A stretch of DNA of 64,000 bases from an uncultured Brevundimonas sp. GTDB lineage: Bacteria > Pseudomonadota > Alphaproteobacteria > Caulobacterales > Caulobacteraceae. This document shows positions 9,109-18,903 of this stretch, one piece after another. The first letter of the stretch is position 1; every line of letters starts with the position of its first letter. The stretch is from NCBI RefSeq assembly GCF_937863155.1, contig NZ_CALMFB010000070.1:62001-126000 (forward strand), written 5' to 3'. The translations under genes were made by a program, and so were the position numbers. The notes under the pieces were generated by a model. The model searched no databases. It was not told the origin of the DNA and saw only the letters and a list, made by a program, of their open reading frames with translations.

Positions 9109-12100
9109 ATGAACCACAACAATATCTCACGCTGGGCGATCAAGAACCCGATCCCGGTCGTCCTGATGTTCATCGTGCTGACGATCGCGGGGATCGGCAG
9201 CTACTTCAACCTGCGCACCAACAACTTCCCCGACGTGGATCTGCCCATCGTGGCGGTCACCGTGATTCAGGCGGGGGCCGCCCCGACCGAGCTGGAGACC
9301 CAGGTCACCCGTCTGGTCGAGGATTCCGTCGCCGGCCTGGGCCAGGTGCGGCACATCACCTCCACCGTCAACGAAGGCGCCTCGACCACCCTGGTCGAGT
9401 TCCAGCTGGGCGTGGACCTGGAGAAGGCCACCAACGACGTGCGCAACGCCGTCAGCCGCATCCGCCAGGACCTGCCGGCCGACGTGCTGGAGCCCATCGT
9501 CCAGCGGATCGAGTTCACCTCCATCCCCTTCGCCAACTATGTCGTCAGCGCGCCGGGCATGAGCCCGGAGGAACTGAGCTGGTTCATCGACAATACGGTC
9601 GCCAAACGCCTGCTGTCGGTGAAGGGCGTAGGCCAGGTCAGCCGCGACGGCGGCGTCAGCCGCGAGGTCCGCATCAAGCTGGACCCCGCCAAGCTGGAAT
9701 CCTTCGGCGTCACCGCCGCCGCCGTGTCGAACCAGCTGCGGGCCCAGAACATCAACCTGCCCGGCGGTCGCGGTCAGATCGGCGGCGAGGAACAGGCCAT
9801 CCGCACCGTCGGTTCGGCCCAGTCGGTCGATCAACTGCGCGAGACCCTGATCCCCGTCGGCGCCCGCTCGGTGCGCCTGGGCGACCTGGGCGAGGTGACC
9901 GACGAATGGTCCGAGCCGCGCGGCCGCGCCCGCTATGACGGCCAGGAAGTGGTCGGTTTCGCCGTGGCCCGCGCCATCGGCTCGTCGGAAGTCGATGTCT
10001 ATCACGCCGTCGAAAAGGCGGTTCAGGCCCTGGACGCCGAACGCGACGACGTGACCATCGAGGAAGTCGCCAACACCACGGTCGACGTGGTCAACAATTT
10101 CCACGCCTCGGTCGAAGCCCTTCTGCTGGGCGCCCTGCTGGCCGTGGCGGTGGTGTTCGTCTTCCTGCGCGACTGGCGGGCCACCTTCATCGCGGCGGTG
10201 GCCATGCCGCTGTCGCTGATCCCTACCTTCTGGATCATGGACCTGACAGGTCAGTCGCTGAACGTGGTGACCCTGCTGGCGCTGTCGCTGACCATCGGCA
10301 TCCTGGTCGACGACGCCATCGTCGAGATCGAGAACATCGTCCGGCACATCCGCGACGGCAAGGCGCCCTATCCGGCCGCCATGGAGGCCGCCGACGAGAT
10401 CGGTCTGGCGGTCATGGCCACCACCGCGACCCTGGTGGCGGTGTTCGCCCCCACCGGCTTCATGCCCGGCATCGTGGGGCAGTTCTTCTCCAGCTTCGCC
10501 ATCGCCACCTGCGTCAGCGTGCTGTTCTCGCTCTTGGTCGCGCGCACCCTAACGCCGCTGATGGGCGCCTATATGCTGAAGCGCGACCAGGGCAAGGAGC
10601 ACGGCGATCCGCGCTGGATGAAGACCTATCTGGGGTGGCTGGACTGGTGCCTTGGCGATTCCGCTTCGGCCGATCTGAAGCGTGACCGGGCCGAACGGCG
10701 CGGCGGCTGGGTGCGGCGCCATCTGTATTTCCGCCTGTTCGACCACCGCATCTGGGTGGTGGGCTTCGGCACGCTGTTCTTCGTCGGCTCGCTGGGCCTG
10801 GCCGCCATGCTGCCGGGCGAGTTCATCCCGGCCGAGGACATTTCCCGCTCCAGCCTGAAGGTCCAGCTGCCGCCCGGCGCGACGCTGCAGGAGACGGACG
10901 AGACGGTCCAGCGGATCAACCGCGTGCTTCTGGCGCGGCCCGAGGTGAAGTCGGTCTATTCTTCGGTCGGTTCGGCCTCGGTCAGCTTCGGCCCCGGCGG
11001 CGGCTCCAGCGCCGGCGAGGTGCGCACGGCCAATCTGACCGTCAATCTGGTTCCCAAGGGCGACCGCCGCCTGGGCCAGCAGGCGTTCGAGCGCGACGTG
11101 GGTCGCGAGCTGTCGCGTGAACCGGGCGCCCGCATCCAGTTCGGGGACGCCTCGGGCGGCGGCTCGGGCCTGCTGAACATCGCCCTGGTCAGCGACGAGC
11201 CGGAGGCCCTGCAACACGCCTCGGCCCAGCTGGAGCGCGAAATGCGCGCCATCCCGGGCCTGAACAATGTGCAGTCCACCTCATCCCTGGTGCGGCCCGA
11301 GATCCTGATCACGCCCAAGGCCGATGTCGCGGCCCTGATGGGCGTCAGCTCGGCCGACATCAGCCAGGTGGCGCGCGTGGCCACCATCGGCGACGCCGAT
11401 CAGCTGCTGCCCAAATTCAACCTGGGCGACCGCCAGGTGCCGATCCGGGTCATGCTGCGTGAAGACGCCCGCCAGGATCTGGGCGTGCTGGAGACGCTGA
11501 AGGTGCCGACCGCCTCGGGCGCCCTGGTGCCCCTGTCGGCGGTGGCCGACATCGGCTTCGGCGCCGGCCCGAACCAGATCGACCGTCTGGACCGGCGCCG
11601 CGTGGCCACCATCACCGGCGAGCTGGCCGGCGTGGCCCTCAGCGACGCCACCGCCGCGGTCAACGCCCTGCCGATCATGAAGGACCTGCCCGACGGCGTG
11701 GAGCAGCAACTGACCGGCGACGCCGAAAGCAACGCCGAGCTGGGCCAGGGCTTCGCCTTCGCCATCGTGACGGGCATCCTGTTAATGTACGTGGTGCTGG
11801 TGCTGCTGTTCGGCAGCTTCTTCCACCCGATCACCATTCTGGCGGCGCTGCCGGTGTCGTTCGGCGGGGCCTTCTTCGCCCTGCTGATCACCGGCAAGTC
11901 GCTGTCGATGCCGGCTTTCATCGGCATCATCATGCTGACGGGCATCGCGGCCAAGAACTCCATCCTGCTGGTCGACTACGCCATCATGGCGCTGCGCAAC
12001 GGCATGAACCGGCATGACGCCCTGGTGGACGCCGCGCACAAGCGGGCGCGGCCGATCATCATGACCACCCTGGCCATGGGTCTGGGCATGTTGCCGATCG

Positions 12101-12303
12101 CCATGTCCTTCATGCCGGGCACCGAGTTCCGCAGCCCGATGGCCATCGCCGTGATCGGGGGGCTGATCACCTCGACCGCCCTGTCGCTGCTGTTCGTGCC
12201 GGTGGTGTTCAGCCTGATCGACGGGGTGAAGGTGCGGCTGGAACGCATCCTGGACCGCAAATTCCGCCACGCCCACGACGCCGGAGAACAAACGGCCGAA
12301 TAG
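9109..12303 (+). CDS. RND-family efflux permease (HAE/AcrB-like)
   Basis: A 1064-residue inner-membrane pump of normal RND length. TM1 is PVVLMFIVLTIAGIGSYF. The porter-domain hallmark NFPDVDLPIVAVTVIQAGAAP follows, then the TM4 proton-relay motif IGILVDDAIVEIENIVRHI with the DD pair. The second half repeats this with GIIMLTGIAAKNSILLVDYA and GLGMLPIAM. Together with the adaptor upstream it forms a proton-driven tripartite exporter. The partner outer-membrane channel must be encoded elsewhere. Substrates cannot be predicted. The operon ends at a clear intrinsic terminator 52 bases downstream. Confidence 0.95.
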   Translation: MNHNNISRWAIKNPIPVVLMFIVLTIAGIGSYFNLRTNNFPDVDLPIVAVTVIQAGAAPTELETQVTRLVEDSVAGLGQVRHITSTVNEGASTTLVEFQLGVDLEKATNDVRNAVSRIRQDLPADVLEPIVQRIEFTSIPFANYVVSAPGMSPEELSWFIDNTVAKRLLSVKGVGQVSRDGGVSREVRIKLDPAKLESFGVTAAAVSNQLRAQNINLPGGRGQIGGEEQAIRTVGSAQSVDQLRETLIPVGARSVRLGDLGEVTDEWSEPRGRARYDGQEVVGFAVARAIGSSEVDVYHAVEKAVQALDAERDDVTIEEVANTTVDVVNNFHASVEALLLGALLAVAVVFVFLRDWRATFIAAVAMPLSLIPTFWIMDLTGQSLNVVTLLALSLTIGILVDDAIVEIENIVRHIRDGKAPYPAAMEAADEIGLAVMATTATLVAVFAPTGFMPGIVGQFFSSFAIATCVSVLFSLLVARTLTPLMGAYMLKRDQGKEHGDPRWMKTYLGWLDWCLGDSASADLKRDRAERRGGWVRRHLYFRLFDHRIWVVGFGTLFFVGSLGLAAMLPGEFIPAEDISRSSLKVQLPPGATLQETDETVQRINRVLLARPEVKSVYSSVGSASVSFGPGGGSSAGEVRTANLTVNLVPKGDRRLGQQAFERDVGRELSREPGARIQFGDASGGGSGLLNIALVSDEPEALQHASAQLEREMRAIPGLNNVQSTSSLVRPEILITPKADVAALMGVSSADISQVARVATIGDADQLLPKFNLGDRQVPIRVMLREDARQDLGVLETLKVPTASGALVPLSAVADIGFGAGPNQIDRLDRRRVATITGELAGVALSDATAAVNALPIMKDLPDGVEQQLTGDAESNAELGQGFAFAIVTGILLMYVVLVLLFGSFFHPITILAALPVSFGGAFFALLITGKSLSMPAFIGIIMLTGIAAKNSILLVDYAIMALRNGMNRHDALVDAAHKRARPIIMTTLAMGLGMLPIAMSFMPGTEFRSPMAIAVIGGLITSTALSLLFVPVVFSLIDGVKVRLERILDRKFRHAHDAGEQTAE

Positions 12304-12354
12304 GGCGCCCGTCCCGCACCGTTGGGGCGACTGGCGTCGAAACCCACGCAGAAG

Positions 12355-12390
12355 AAGGCCCCGGTTCGCGCCGGGGCCTTTTCTTTTCTT
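12355..12390 (+). terminator. intrinsic terminator of RND operon
   Basis: The stem AAGGCCCCGG (12355-12364) pairs with CCGGGGCCTT (12371-12380) around a six-base TTCGCG loop and is followed by TTCTTTTCTT. This is a textbook Rho-independent terminator on the plus strand. Confidence 0.92.
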
Positions 12391-12611
12391 CAGGGGGCGA
12401 ACCGTTGGCGGAGCAGGAAGCTACGACTGACCGCACCCGCCGCCCTTCAGGCGACAGAGAAGGTTCGCCGTATGGCGCCGCCCGCCCGATGACGATGGGG
12501 CGACGTCGCCGAATCCTGTGATCGCAGCCTGTGACTGGCGCCCTGAACAGAGGCCGTCCAGGTCGCGCGAGCACGCGCGGCGCCGGACGCCCCGCAGGCG
12601 ATGGGATCGCG
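12391..12611. other. intergenic stretch without supported gene
   Basis: About 220 bases between two terminators. It contains the palindrome GGCGACGTCGCC (12499-12510). Short open frames on the minus strand have compositional bias only and no ribosome site. I see no RNA gene or riboswitch-like conserved motif. Confidence 0.5.
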
Positions 12612-12646
12612 CCAAAGAAAACCGGCCGGGGCGAACCCCGGCCGGT
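12612..12646 (-). terminator. intrinsic terminator of TonB receptor gene
   Basis: On the minus strand an 11-bp stem (12636-12646 with 12621-12631) and a four-base TTCG-type loop are followed by TTTCTTT (12613-12620). It lies just past the receptor stop. Confidence 0.88.
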
Positions 12647-12673
12647 CTCTTCAGCCCCCGTATGAGGGGGTGA

Positions 12674-15271
12674 TCAGTACTTCAGACGCATGGTCACGCC
12701 GAAGGTGCGCGGCTGACCCAGGAAGGCGTTGTAGGTCGTCGTGTCCGCAGCCGGGTTGTAGTAGGTCCCGGCGTACGGGCCCGAGGTCTGCAGGGTCGAG
12801 CCGAACGGCGTGCCTTGCAGCGGGCCGTTGAACACCACCTGATAGTATTCCTCGTCCGTCAGGTTCTGGCCCCACAGCTCGACGGTCCAGCGATCATCTT
12901 CGCTGCCGATCGAGATGCGACCGTTCAGCAGGGTGAAGGCGTCCTGCATCTTGGCCGGCAGCAGGTCCGAACCGGTGTTGTATTCCGAAGTGTATTTGCC
13001 CGACAGGCTGAAGCCCGCGCGCATGCCCTCGCCAATCGACCGGTCGAAATTGATGCCCAGGGTGGTGGTGATCTCCGGGGCGAACGACACCGTGTTGCCC
13101 GGCAGCAGGCTGAGCGCCGGGAAGCGCGACGGAACCTGCAGATCGGCGGCGGTGAACTCGCCGTAGGTGCTGTCCGTGTAGGTGAAGCCGCCTTGCAGCG
13201 ACAGACCTTCAACCGGCGTGAACCACATGAAGTCCATGTCGACGCCGCGGGTGTCCAGCTCAGGAATGCTTTCGACGATGAAGGCGATGCCGGCGAAGGT
13301 GTTCAGCTGGAAGTTCTGGAAATTCTGCTGATAGGCGGTGACGTTCAGCAGCAGGGTGCGATCCAGCAGGGTGCTCTTGAAGCCCAGCTCGTAGCTGTCG
13401 ACCGTTTCCGAGGCGAACGAGGTGTCGTCGACCGGACGCGGGCTGGAGTTGTTGGCCGCACGCGGTTCGGACGACCGCTCCAGGTTGAAGCCGCCCGACT
13501 TGAAGCCGCGCGCCGCCGAACCATAGACCATCAGGCTGGGGTTGAAGCGATACTGCAGCGAGACGCGGCCCGAGATGTCGTCGTCCTCGAACTCCTGCGT
13601 ATAGGTGCGGCCGTCGAAGTCGGGGTTGGTCTGGTTGATGCACAGACCGCCGCCCAGCAGGGCGTTCAGCGGCTGGCCGGGCGCCATGACCGGGTTGGCG
13701 CGACCGGCCGCGCAGGGCAGGCCGTTGTTGCCGATGTTGTCCTGCATGGTCAGCAGGGTCTTCTCTTCACGCGTGTAGCGCAGGCCGACCGTCAGCTCCA
13801 GCTGCTCGGTCAGACGGAAGCTGTTGTTGGTGAAGACGGCGAACGAGTTCGAGTCCTGCGAATACTGGTCCAGGTAACCGTCGCCGGCGGCATAGAGCGG
13901 ACCCGCCACGGCCGGAGCGCCGAAGCCGGTGGTGGCGCAGCCGACGTTGGCCGGGAACGGCGCGGTCAGGCAGCGCAGGAAGGTCGAGGCGGCGCCGGGG
14001 AAGCCGGCCTGGGACGCACCCAGGGTCGACAGATAGCCGTTCCAGGCCGCCCCGAAGAGGAAGGCGTCGTTCCGCGACAGGTCTTCGGCGCTGTACATGG
14101 CGCCGACCAGCCAATCCAGACGGTCGGTCGAACCGGCCAGGCGGACTTCCTGGCTGAACTGCTCCAGCTGGAAGTCGAAGCTGCCGTCCGGCAGGCGATA
14201 GAACAGGTCCGCGCCGGTGAAGTCGACGTCGCCGCCATTGACGGTGGACCATTCACGCGCGGCGGTGATCGAGGTCAGGGTGGCGCCGCCGAAGGCTTCC
14301 AGGTCGTGGTTGATCTCCAGCGAGATGCCGCGATCCTCGATCTTCTGGCTGGTGCTGCGGTTGGCGCGGGCTTCGCGGCTGAAGGGCTGCGGGCCATAGG
14401 GCGGTCCGGCGACGCCGGTCCCGCCGGTCAGGGCGTCGATGATGGCGGCCGTCGGGCCCAGCACCACCGGAACGGCGACGCAGCACCATTCGTCACGCCG
14501 CGAATAGTCGGCGATCAGGCGGAACGAGGTGGCGTCGTTGGGCAGCCATAGCAGTTGACCGCGGACGGTCGAGAAATTCTGGTTCTGGTCGTCACGTTCG
14601 GTGCGGGGACCAGCGCCGACGTTGACGTTGTAGAAGCCCTCACGCTCGCGGTGGGCGGCGTACAGGCGCATGGCCAGGGTGTCGGTCAGCGGACCGGTGA
14701 TCGAACCGGCCAGGCCCCACGAACCGTAGTTGCCCCAGCCCAGTTCGCCCTCGAAGCCCGGGGTGAACGACGGCGCTTCGGTGATGACGTTGATGACGCC
14801 GGCCGAGGTGTTCTTGCCGAACAGGGTGCCTTGCGGGCCCTTCAGCACTTCGATGCGGCTCATTTCGCCCAGATCGCCGAAGCCGACGCCGTTGCGCGAA
14901 CGATAGACGCCGTCGATGACCACGCCGACCGAGCTTTCGATGCCCGGGTTGTCGGCCACGGTGCCGACGCCGCGGATCCGGGCGGTGGTCACCGATTCAT
15001 TGGTGGTCGAGGTGACGATCAGGCCGGGGGTCAGGATCTGCAGATCCTTGATGTCGCGCACGCCGGCGTTGTCCAGCGTCTCGGACGACAGCGACGTGAC
15101 CACGATCGGCACGTCCTGCAGGTTCTGTTCGCGCTTCTGGGCGGTGACGATGATGTCGTCGACCGTTTGCGTCGGCCCTTCCTGGGCGGCGGCGACCCCG
15201 GCGAAGCCGAAGACGACCGCGCCGACGACGGCGGCGGACACGGTGGTGCGAAGGAGATTGGTGCGGCGCAT
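12674..15271 (-). CDS. TonB-dependent receptor
   Basis: An 865-residue outer-membrane receptor. The signal peptide MRRTNLLRTTVSAAVVGAVV ends near GVAAAQ. A TonB-box region (DDIIVTAQKREQ) follows, then the plug domain with VPIVVTSLSS, RIRGVGT and the conserved RIEVLKGPQGTLFGKN. The barrel ends in aromatic FGVTMRLKY. It imports a siderophore, vitamin or glycan fragment across the outer membrane using TonB energy. No substrate gene adjoins it. The ATG at 15271 is chosen because it gives a normal signal peptide with GGGAG five bases upstream. A 44-residue upstream extension is unlikely. Confidence 0.95.
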   Translation of the reverse strand: MRRTNLLRTTVSAAVVGAVVFGFAGVAAAQEGPTQTVDDIIVTAQKREQNLQDVPIVVTSLSSETLDNAGVRDIKDLQILTPGLIVTSTTNESVTTARIRGVGTVADNPGIESSVGVVIDGVYRSRNGVGFGDLGEMSRIEVLKGPQGTLFGKNTSAGVINVITEAPSFTPGFEGELGWGNYGSWGLAGSITGPLTDTLAMRLYAAHREREGFYNVNVGAGPRTERDDQNQNFSTVRGQLLWLPNDATSFRLIADYSRRDEWCCVAVPVVLGPTAAIIDALTGGTGVAGPPYGPQPFSREARANRSTSQKIEDRGISLEINHDLEAFGGATLTSITAAREWSTVNGGDVDFTGADLFYRLPDGSFDFQLEQFSQEVRLAGSTDRLDWLVGAMYSAEDLSRNDAFLFGAAWNGYLSTLGASQAGFPGAASTFLRCLTAPFPANVGCATTGFGAPAVAGPLYAAGDGYLDQYSQDSNSFAVFTNNSFRLTEQLELTVGLRYTREEKTLLTMQDNIGNNGLPCAAGRANPVMAPGQPLNALLGGGLCINQTNPDFDGRTYTQEFEDDDISGRVSLQYRFNPSLMVYGSAARGFKSGGFNLERSSEPRAANNSSPRPVDDTSFASETVDSYELGFKSTLLDRTLLLNVTAYQQNFQNFQLNTFAGIAFIVESIPELDTRGVDMDFMWFTPVEGLSLQGGFTYTDSTYGEFTAADLQVPSRFPALSLLPGNTVSFAPEITTTLGINFDRSIGEGMRAGFSLSGKYTSEYNTGSDLLPAKMQDAFTLLNGRISIGSEDDRWTVELWGQNLTDEEYYQVVFNGPLQGTPFGSTLQTSGPYAGTYYNPAADTTTYNAFLGQPRTFGVTMRLKY

Positions 15272-15510
15272 GACGGCTCCCGGCCTCTCGATGGCCCGGC
15301 CGTGACGATGACGGCCGGGGCGTTCCTGATCCCTATCCCCCGCCCTGCTTTGGAGCGAGGATTCTGAGCCTTCATGGGTAACGCGAGGCCGAGACTCCGA
15401 CAAGCAGCGGCAAAGGTCCGGGCGCCGATTTATCCTTGCCGTCGCCCCGACTGTGACACGAAAGCGACAAAATGCGCTGACGCAAGGTCAATATTCGACC
15501 CCTGAGCGCC

Positions 15511-16716
15511 TCAATCCTTCGCCGTTCGCGCGATTTTCTTGCGCGACGCCCGCGACGCAGCGCCCAGAACCAGGGCGCCCCACAGCGCCGACAGCACGGA
15601 ACCGGCGATCACCCCCAGCTTGACCGCCACCTGCTGGGGCGAATCCACATCGCCGGGCAGGGCCAGGGCGCCGATGAACAGGCTCATGGTGAAACCGACG
15701 CCGCACAGGACCGCGACCCCATAGATCTGCATCCAGCTGGCCCCCGTTGGTCGACGGCCGATCTTCAGGGCGGCGGCCAGCCAGACCAGGACCATCACCC
15801 CCGCCTGCTTGCCCACGAACAGACCCGCCGCAATGCCGACGACCAGCGGGACCAGCGCCGGGTCCAGCGACAGGCCCGCGAACGACACCCCCGCCTTGGC
15901 GAAGGCGAAGATCGGCAGGACCAGATAGGCGACGTAAGGATGCAGGTCGTGCATCGCCTCTTTCAGCGGGCTCTGGCCGTCCTCGGTGCGGGCGCGAACC
16001 GGCACGATGGCGGCGAAGGCCACGGCCGTCAGGGAGGTCGACAGGCCCGCCTGCACCGTCAGCCACCACACCGCCGCAAAGCCCGCGACCCAGAAGGGCG
16101 CCGGAACCTTTCGCCGCGACGCCATCAGCGCGCCGGCGACCAGCAGGGCCGCAACGCCGGCCAGGGGCGGCCAGGCCACCCCCTCGCTGAACAGCACGGC
16201 GATCAGGGCGATGGCCCCCAGGTCGTCGACAATGGCCAGTGTCAGCAGAAACACCCGCAGCGACGCCGGCAAGCCGCGTCCGACCAAGGCGAAGACGGCC
16301 AGGGCGAAGGCGATGTCGGTGGCCAGGGGGATGGGCCACCCCTGGTGCGGCCCGCCCGTGGGCAGGACCACGGCCATATAGGCCAGGGCGGGCGCGACCA
16401 TACCGCCGACGGCGGCCAGCACGGGTGTGGCCAGCTGCTTCGGATCGCTGAGTTCGCCGCGCAGGATTTCGTATTTGATCTCCAGCCCCACCACCAGAAA
16501 GAAGACCGCCATCAGGCCTTCCTTGATCCATTCGGCGGTGGTCAGGGTCAGGGCCAGGGGGCCGAACCGGAACGGCAGTTCGGCCTTCAGCCCGGCGAAA
16601 TAGTCGGCCGCCCACGGCGAGTTGGCGACCAGCAGGGCCAGAAGGGCCGCAAGGCCCAGCACCACGCCGGACCCGGCCTCGGTCTTCAGGAAATCAAGCG
16701 TCAGTTTGCGCGCCAC
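15511..16716 (-). CDS. nhaA: Na+/H+ antiporter NhaA
   Basis: A 401-residue NhaA-type antiporter with about 12 membrane segments. The pair D164-D165 sits in AIVDDLGAIALIA, and D134 in LATDIAFALA; these match the ion-binding aspartates of E. coli NhaA within one residue. FFLVVGLEIKYEILRGEL is the family signature. It expels sodium in exchange for protons at high pH or salt. The GTG at 16716 is selected because GGAGG sits five bases upstream and it yields the family length. A longer upstream reading lacks any such support. It is divergent from selO across about 200 bases. The C-terminus is basic (SRKKIARTAKD). Confidence 0.95.
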   Translation of the reverse strand: MARKLTLDFLKTEAGSGVVLGLAALLALLVANSPWAADYFAGLKAELPFRFGPLALTLTTAEWIKEGLMAVFFLVVGLEIKYEILRGELSDPKQLATPVLAAVGGMVAPALAYMAVVLPTGGPHQGWPIPLATDIAFALAVFALVGRGLPASLRVFLLTLAIVDDLGAIALIAVLFSEGVAWPPLAGVAALLVAGALMASRRKVPAPFWVAGFAAVWWLTVQAGLSTSLTAVAFAAIVPVRARTEDGQSPLKEAMHDLHPYVAYLVLPIFAFAKAGVSFAGLSLDPALVPLVVGIAAGLFVGKQAGVMVLVWLAAALKIGRRPTGASWMQIYGVAVLCGVGFTMSLFIGALALPGDVDSPQQVAVKLGVIAGSVLSALWGALVLGAASRASRKKIARTAKD

Positions 16717-16913
16717 GGCGGCCTCCAAAGAGATCAGTTGGGACTGTCGTGACGCCCGGTTACCGACGGGCGTCGGGACCGGATTCGCCCCGTTCGCCAG
16801 GACGCCGGCCTGACCGCGCAAGGCGGCCCGATCTCTGCGGTCGATGATAAACCCGGACCGATCGGCGGTCAAAACGGCTTGCGGACAGGCGCATCAGGCC
16901 GCATCTGCCGCCC

Positions 16914-18317
16914 ATGCCCGTATCGTCCGCCTATCGCCCCGAGCCGCGCTTCTTCGATCTGGGGGGCGAATATGGCGACGCCGTGCGGCCGGCCGATTTT
17001 CCCCAGACCATCCTGCGATACCGCAACGACCGGGCGGCCGCCCAGGTGGGGCTGGACACGCTGACGCCTGACGAATGGATCGCCCATTTCGGGCGGTTCG
17101 AGCCTCTGCCGGGCCAACCGGGGGCGGTCGCCATGCGCTATCACGGGCATCAGTTCCGCACCTACAACCCCGACCTGGGTGACGGGCGGGGCTTTCTGGC
17201 GGCGCAGATGCGCGACTCCTCTGATCGCCTCCTGGACCTGGGCACGAAGGGTTCCGGCCAGACGCCGTGGTCGCGCAAGGCGGACGGGCGGCTGACGCTG
17301 AAGGGCGGGGTGCGCGAAATCCTGGCGGCCGAGATGCTGGAGACGCTGAACGTCCCCACCTGCCGCATCCTGAGCCTGATCGAGACGGGCGAGGATCTGG
17401 AGCGGGGCGACGAGCCGTCGCCGACCCGATCCGTCGTCATGGTGCGGCTGTCGCACAGCCATGTGCGGTTCGGCACGTTTCAGCGCGCGGCCTATTTTCA
17501 GCGGGCGGACCAGATCGAGACCCTGATCGAACACGTCCGCAGCCTGTATCACCCCCAGGTGGCGCCCGGCGATGCGCCCGGCCTGCTGGGCGCCGTGGTC
17601 GCCGCCTCGGCCCGGCTGACGGCGCGCTGGATCGCCGCCGGCTTCGTGCACGGGGTGCTGAACACCGACAATCTGAACGTCACGGGCGAGAGCTTCGACT
17701 ATGGCCCCTGGCGTTTCCTGCCCCATTACGAGCCGGGGTTCACCGCCGCCTATTTCGACCAGTTTGGCCTCTACGCCTTCGCGCGCCAGCCCGAGGCGGT
17801 GTTCTGGAACCTGACCCAGTTCGCCGGTTGCCTGAAGCTGGTTGCGGACGCCGGCGCCCTGACCCAGGCGCTGAACGGTTTCGGGGCGGCCTATATCGCC
17901 GAACTGCGCGCGGCCTTCCTGATGCGGCTGGGCGTGCGCAGCCTGGGCGAGGCGGCGGATCAGCGGCTGGTGGATGTCAGCCTGGCCCTGCTGCGCGAAG
18001 GCGGCGAGGCGATGCGGTGGGAGCCTCTGTTCTTCGACTGGTTCGGAGGCTTCGCCTCGTCCGAGCGCGCGCTGCGCGGCCCGCGCCGCGACCTGTATCA
18101 GGGCGAGGCCTTCGACGCCTTCCGCTTCGCCCTGTTCGAACATGAGCCGGACCGGCCCGAGCGGCTGGAACACCCCGTCTTCGCCGCCGCCGAACCCGAG
18201 GAGATGCGGATCGACGAGGTGGAAGCCATATGGGCCGCCATCGCCGCCGATGACGACTGGCGGCCGCTGCGCGCCAAGCTGGAGCGGCTGGCGGCCGTGC
18301 GCGACGCCCTGGCCTGA
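16914..18317 (+). CDS. selO: protein adenylyltransferase SelO (YdiU)
   Basis: A 467-residue pseudokinase-fold AMPylase. GTKGSGQTPWSR (about 110-121), RLTLKGGVREIL and HGVLNTDNLNVTGESFDYGP (246-265) are the family ATP-binding and active-site motifs. The Asn and Asp residues in NTDN and DYGP bind metal in the inverted nucleotide orientation. It transfers AMP to Ser/Thr/Tyr of redox-related proteins. The bacterial form lacks the selenocysteine of eukaryotic homologs, and none is seen here. The length is slightly short of the E. coli protein (478). No partner gene is nearby. Confidence 0.96.
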   Translation: MPVSSAYRPEPRFFDLGGEYGDAVRPADFPQTILRYRNDRAAAQVGLDTLTPDEWIAHFGRFEPLPGQPGAVAMRYHGHQFRTYNPDLGDGRGFLAAQMRDSSDRLLDLGTKGSGQTPWSRKADGRLTLKGGVREILAAEMLETLNVPTCRILSLIETGEDLERGDEPSPTRSVVMVRLSHSHVRFGTFQRAAYFQRADQIETLIEHVRSLYHPQVAPGDAPGLLGAVVAASARLTARWIAAGFVHGVLNTDNLNVTGESFDYGPWRFLPHYEPGFTAAYFDQFGLYAFARQPEAVFWNLTQFAGCLKLVADAGALTQALNGFGAAYIAELRAAFLMRLGVRSLGEAADQRLVDVSLALLREGGEAMRWEPLFFDWFGGFASSERALRGPRRDLYQGEAFDAFRFALFEHEPDRPERLEHPVFAAAEPEEMRIDEVEAIWAAIAADDDWRPLRAKLERLAAVRDALA

Positions 18318-18407
18318 AGCCGGCGCCAGCGGCGGCGTCGTCAGGTTCCGACGCTGTCGATCAACTGATGTTACAGCCAAGCTGCGGGCCTTGCCGTAAA
18401 CCGCAGC

Positions 18408-18439
18408 GGCCTTAAGTCAACGCTCGCTGACTTAAGGCC
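18408..18439. promoter_or_regulatory. 12-bp perfect inverted repeat abutting DoxX gene
   Basis: GGCCTTAAGTCA (18408-18419) and TGACTTAAGGCC (18428-18439) form a perfect 12-bp inverted repeat with an eight-base spacer, ending 11 bases before the DoxX ATG. No T-run follows on the plus strand. It could be an operator dyad or a leader hairpin covering the ribosome-binding region, and no other Shine-Dalgarno is evident. Confidence 0.5.
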
Positions 18440-18450
18440 TCCTCACACCC

Positions 18451-18882
18451 ATGATCTCTTCCGCCCCGACCCGCACCCACACCCCGGCCCAGCTTCGGCT
18501 GTGCGCCACCTATCGCAACCTGGGCCTGTGGACGATGCAGGGTTGGGTGGCGATGTTCTTCATCGCCGCCGGCTACGCCAAGCTGACCGAGCCGATGGCC
18601 AATCTGACGGCGCTGATGACCTGGCCCGGCATGGCGGCCGAGGGTCTGGTGCGCGGCCTGGGCGGGGTCGAGATCGCGCTGGCCCTGGGCCTGCTGGCGC
18701 CGCTGGCGTCGTGGCGGGTCGGGCGGCCGATTCTGCTGGCGTCGGCCGCGGGCCTGCTGGCGCTTCAGACCGCCATGGCCGGGGTTCATATCCTGGGCGC
18801 CGACTGGGGCCTGGCGGCGGTCAATCTGGTGCTGGCGGCCATGACCGGCGCGGTGATGCTGGGCCGACGCGGCGAAGGCTGA
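18451..18882 (+). CDS. DoxX-family membrane protein
   Basis: A 143-residue protein with four membrane segments: MQGWVAMFFIAAGYAKL, LVRGLGGVEIALALGLLAPL, ILLASAAGLLALQTAMAG and LGAVNLVLAAMTGAVML-like. The pattern F-AAGYAKLT and GGVEI-LALGLL is that of DoxX-like proteins, which appear in quinone- or redox-linked membrane roles but rarely have proven activities. There is no convincing ribosome site; instead the palindrome at 18408-18439 fills the leader. It is followed by the MerR-type gene after about 58 bases, with its own promoter-like element, so it may be monocistronic. Confidence 0.82.
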   Translation: MISSAPTRTHTPAQLRLCATYRNLGLWTMQGWVAMFFIAAGYAKLTEPMANLTALMTWPGMAAEGLVRGLGGVEIALALGLLAPLASWRVGRPILLASAAGLLALQTAMAGVHILGADWGLAAVNLVLAAMTGAVMLGRRGEG

Positions 18883-18903
18883 GGCTCGCGCCGAAACCTT
18901 CCC

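Noticed and set aside
12499-12510. Palindrome GGCGACGTCGCC
   Set aside because: A 12-base self-complementary GC-rich word is expected often by chance and does not adjoin a promoter.
12391-12611. Possible riboswitch upstream of the TonB receptor
   Set aside because: It lies downstream, not upstream, of that gene and lacks conserved cobalamin-box features.
12421-12615. Short minus-strand frames between RND and TonB-receptor terminators
   Set aside because: No start context and no recognisable protein; composition matches random GC-rich DNA.
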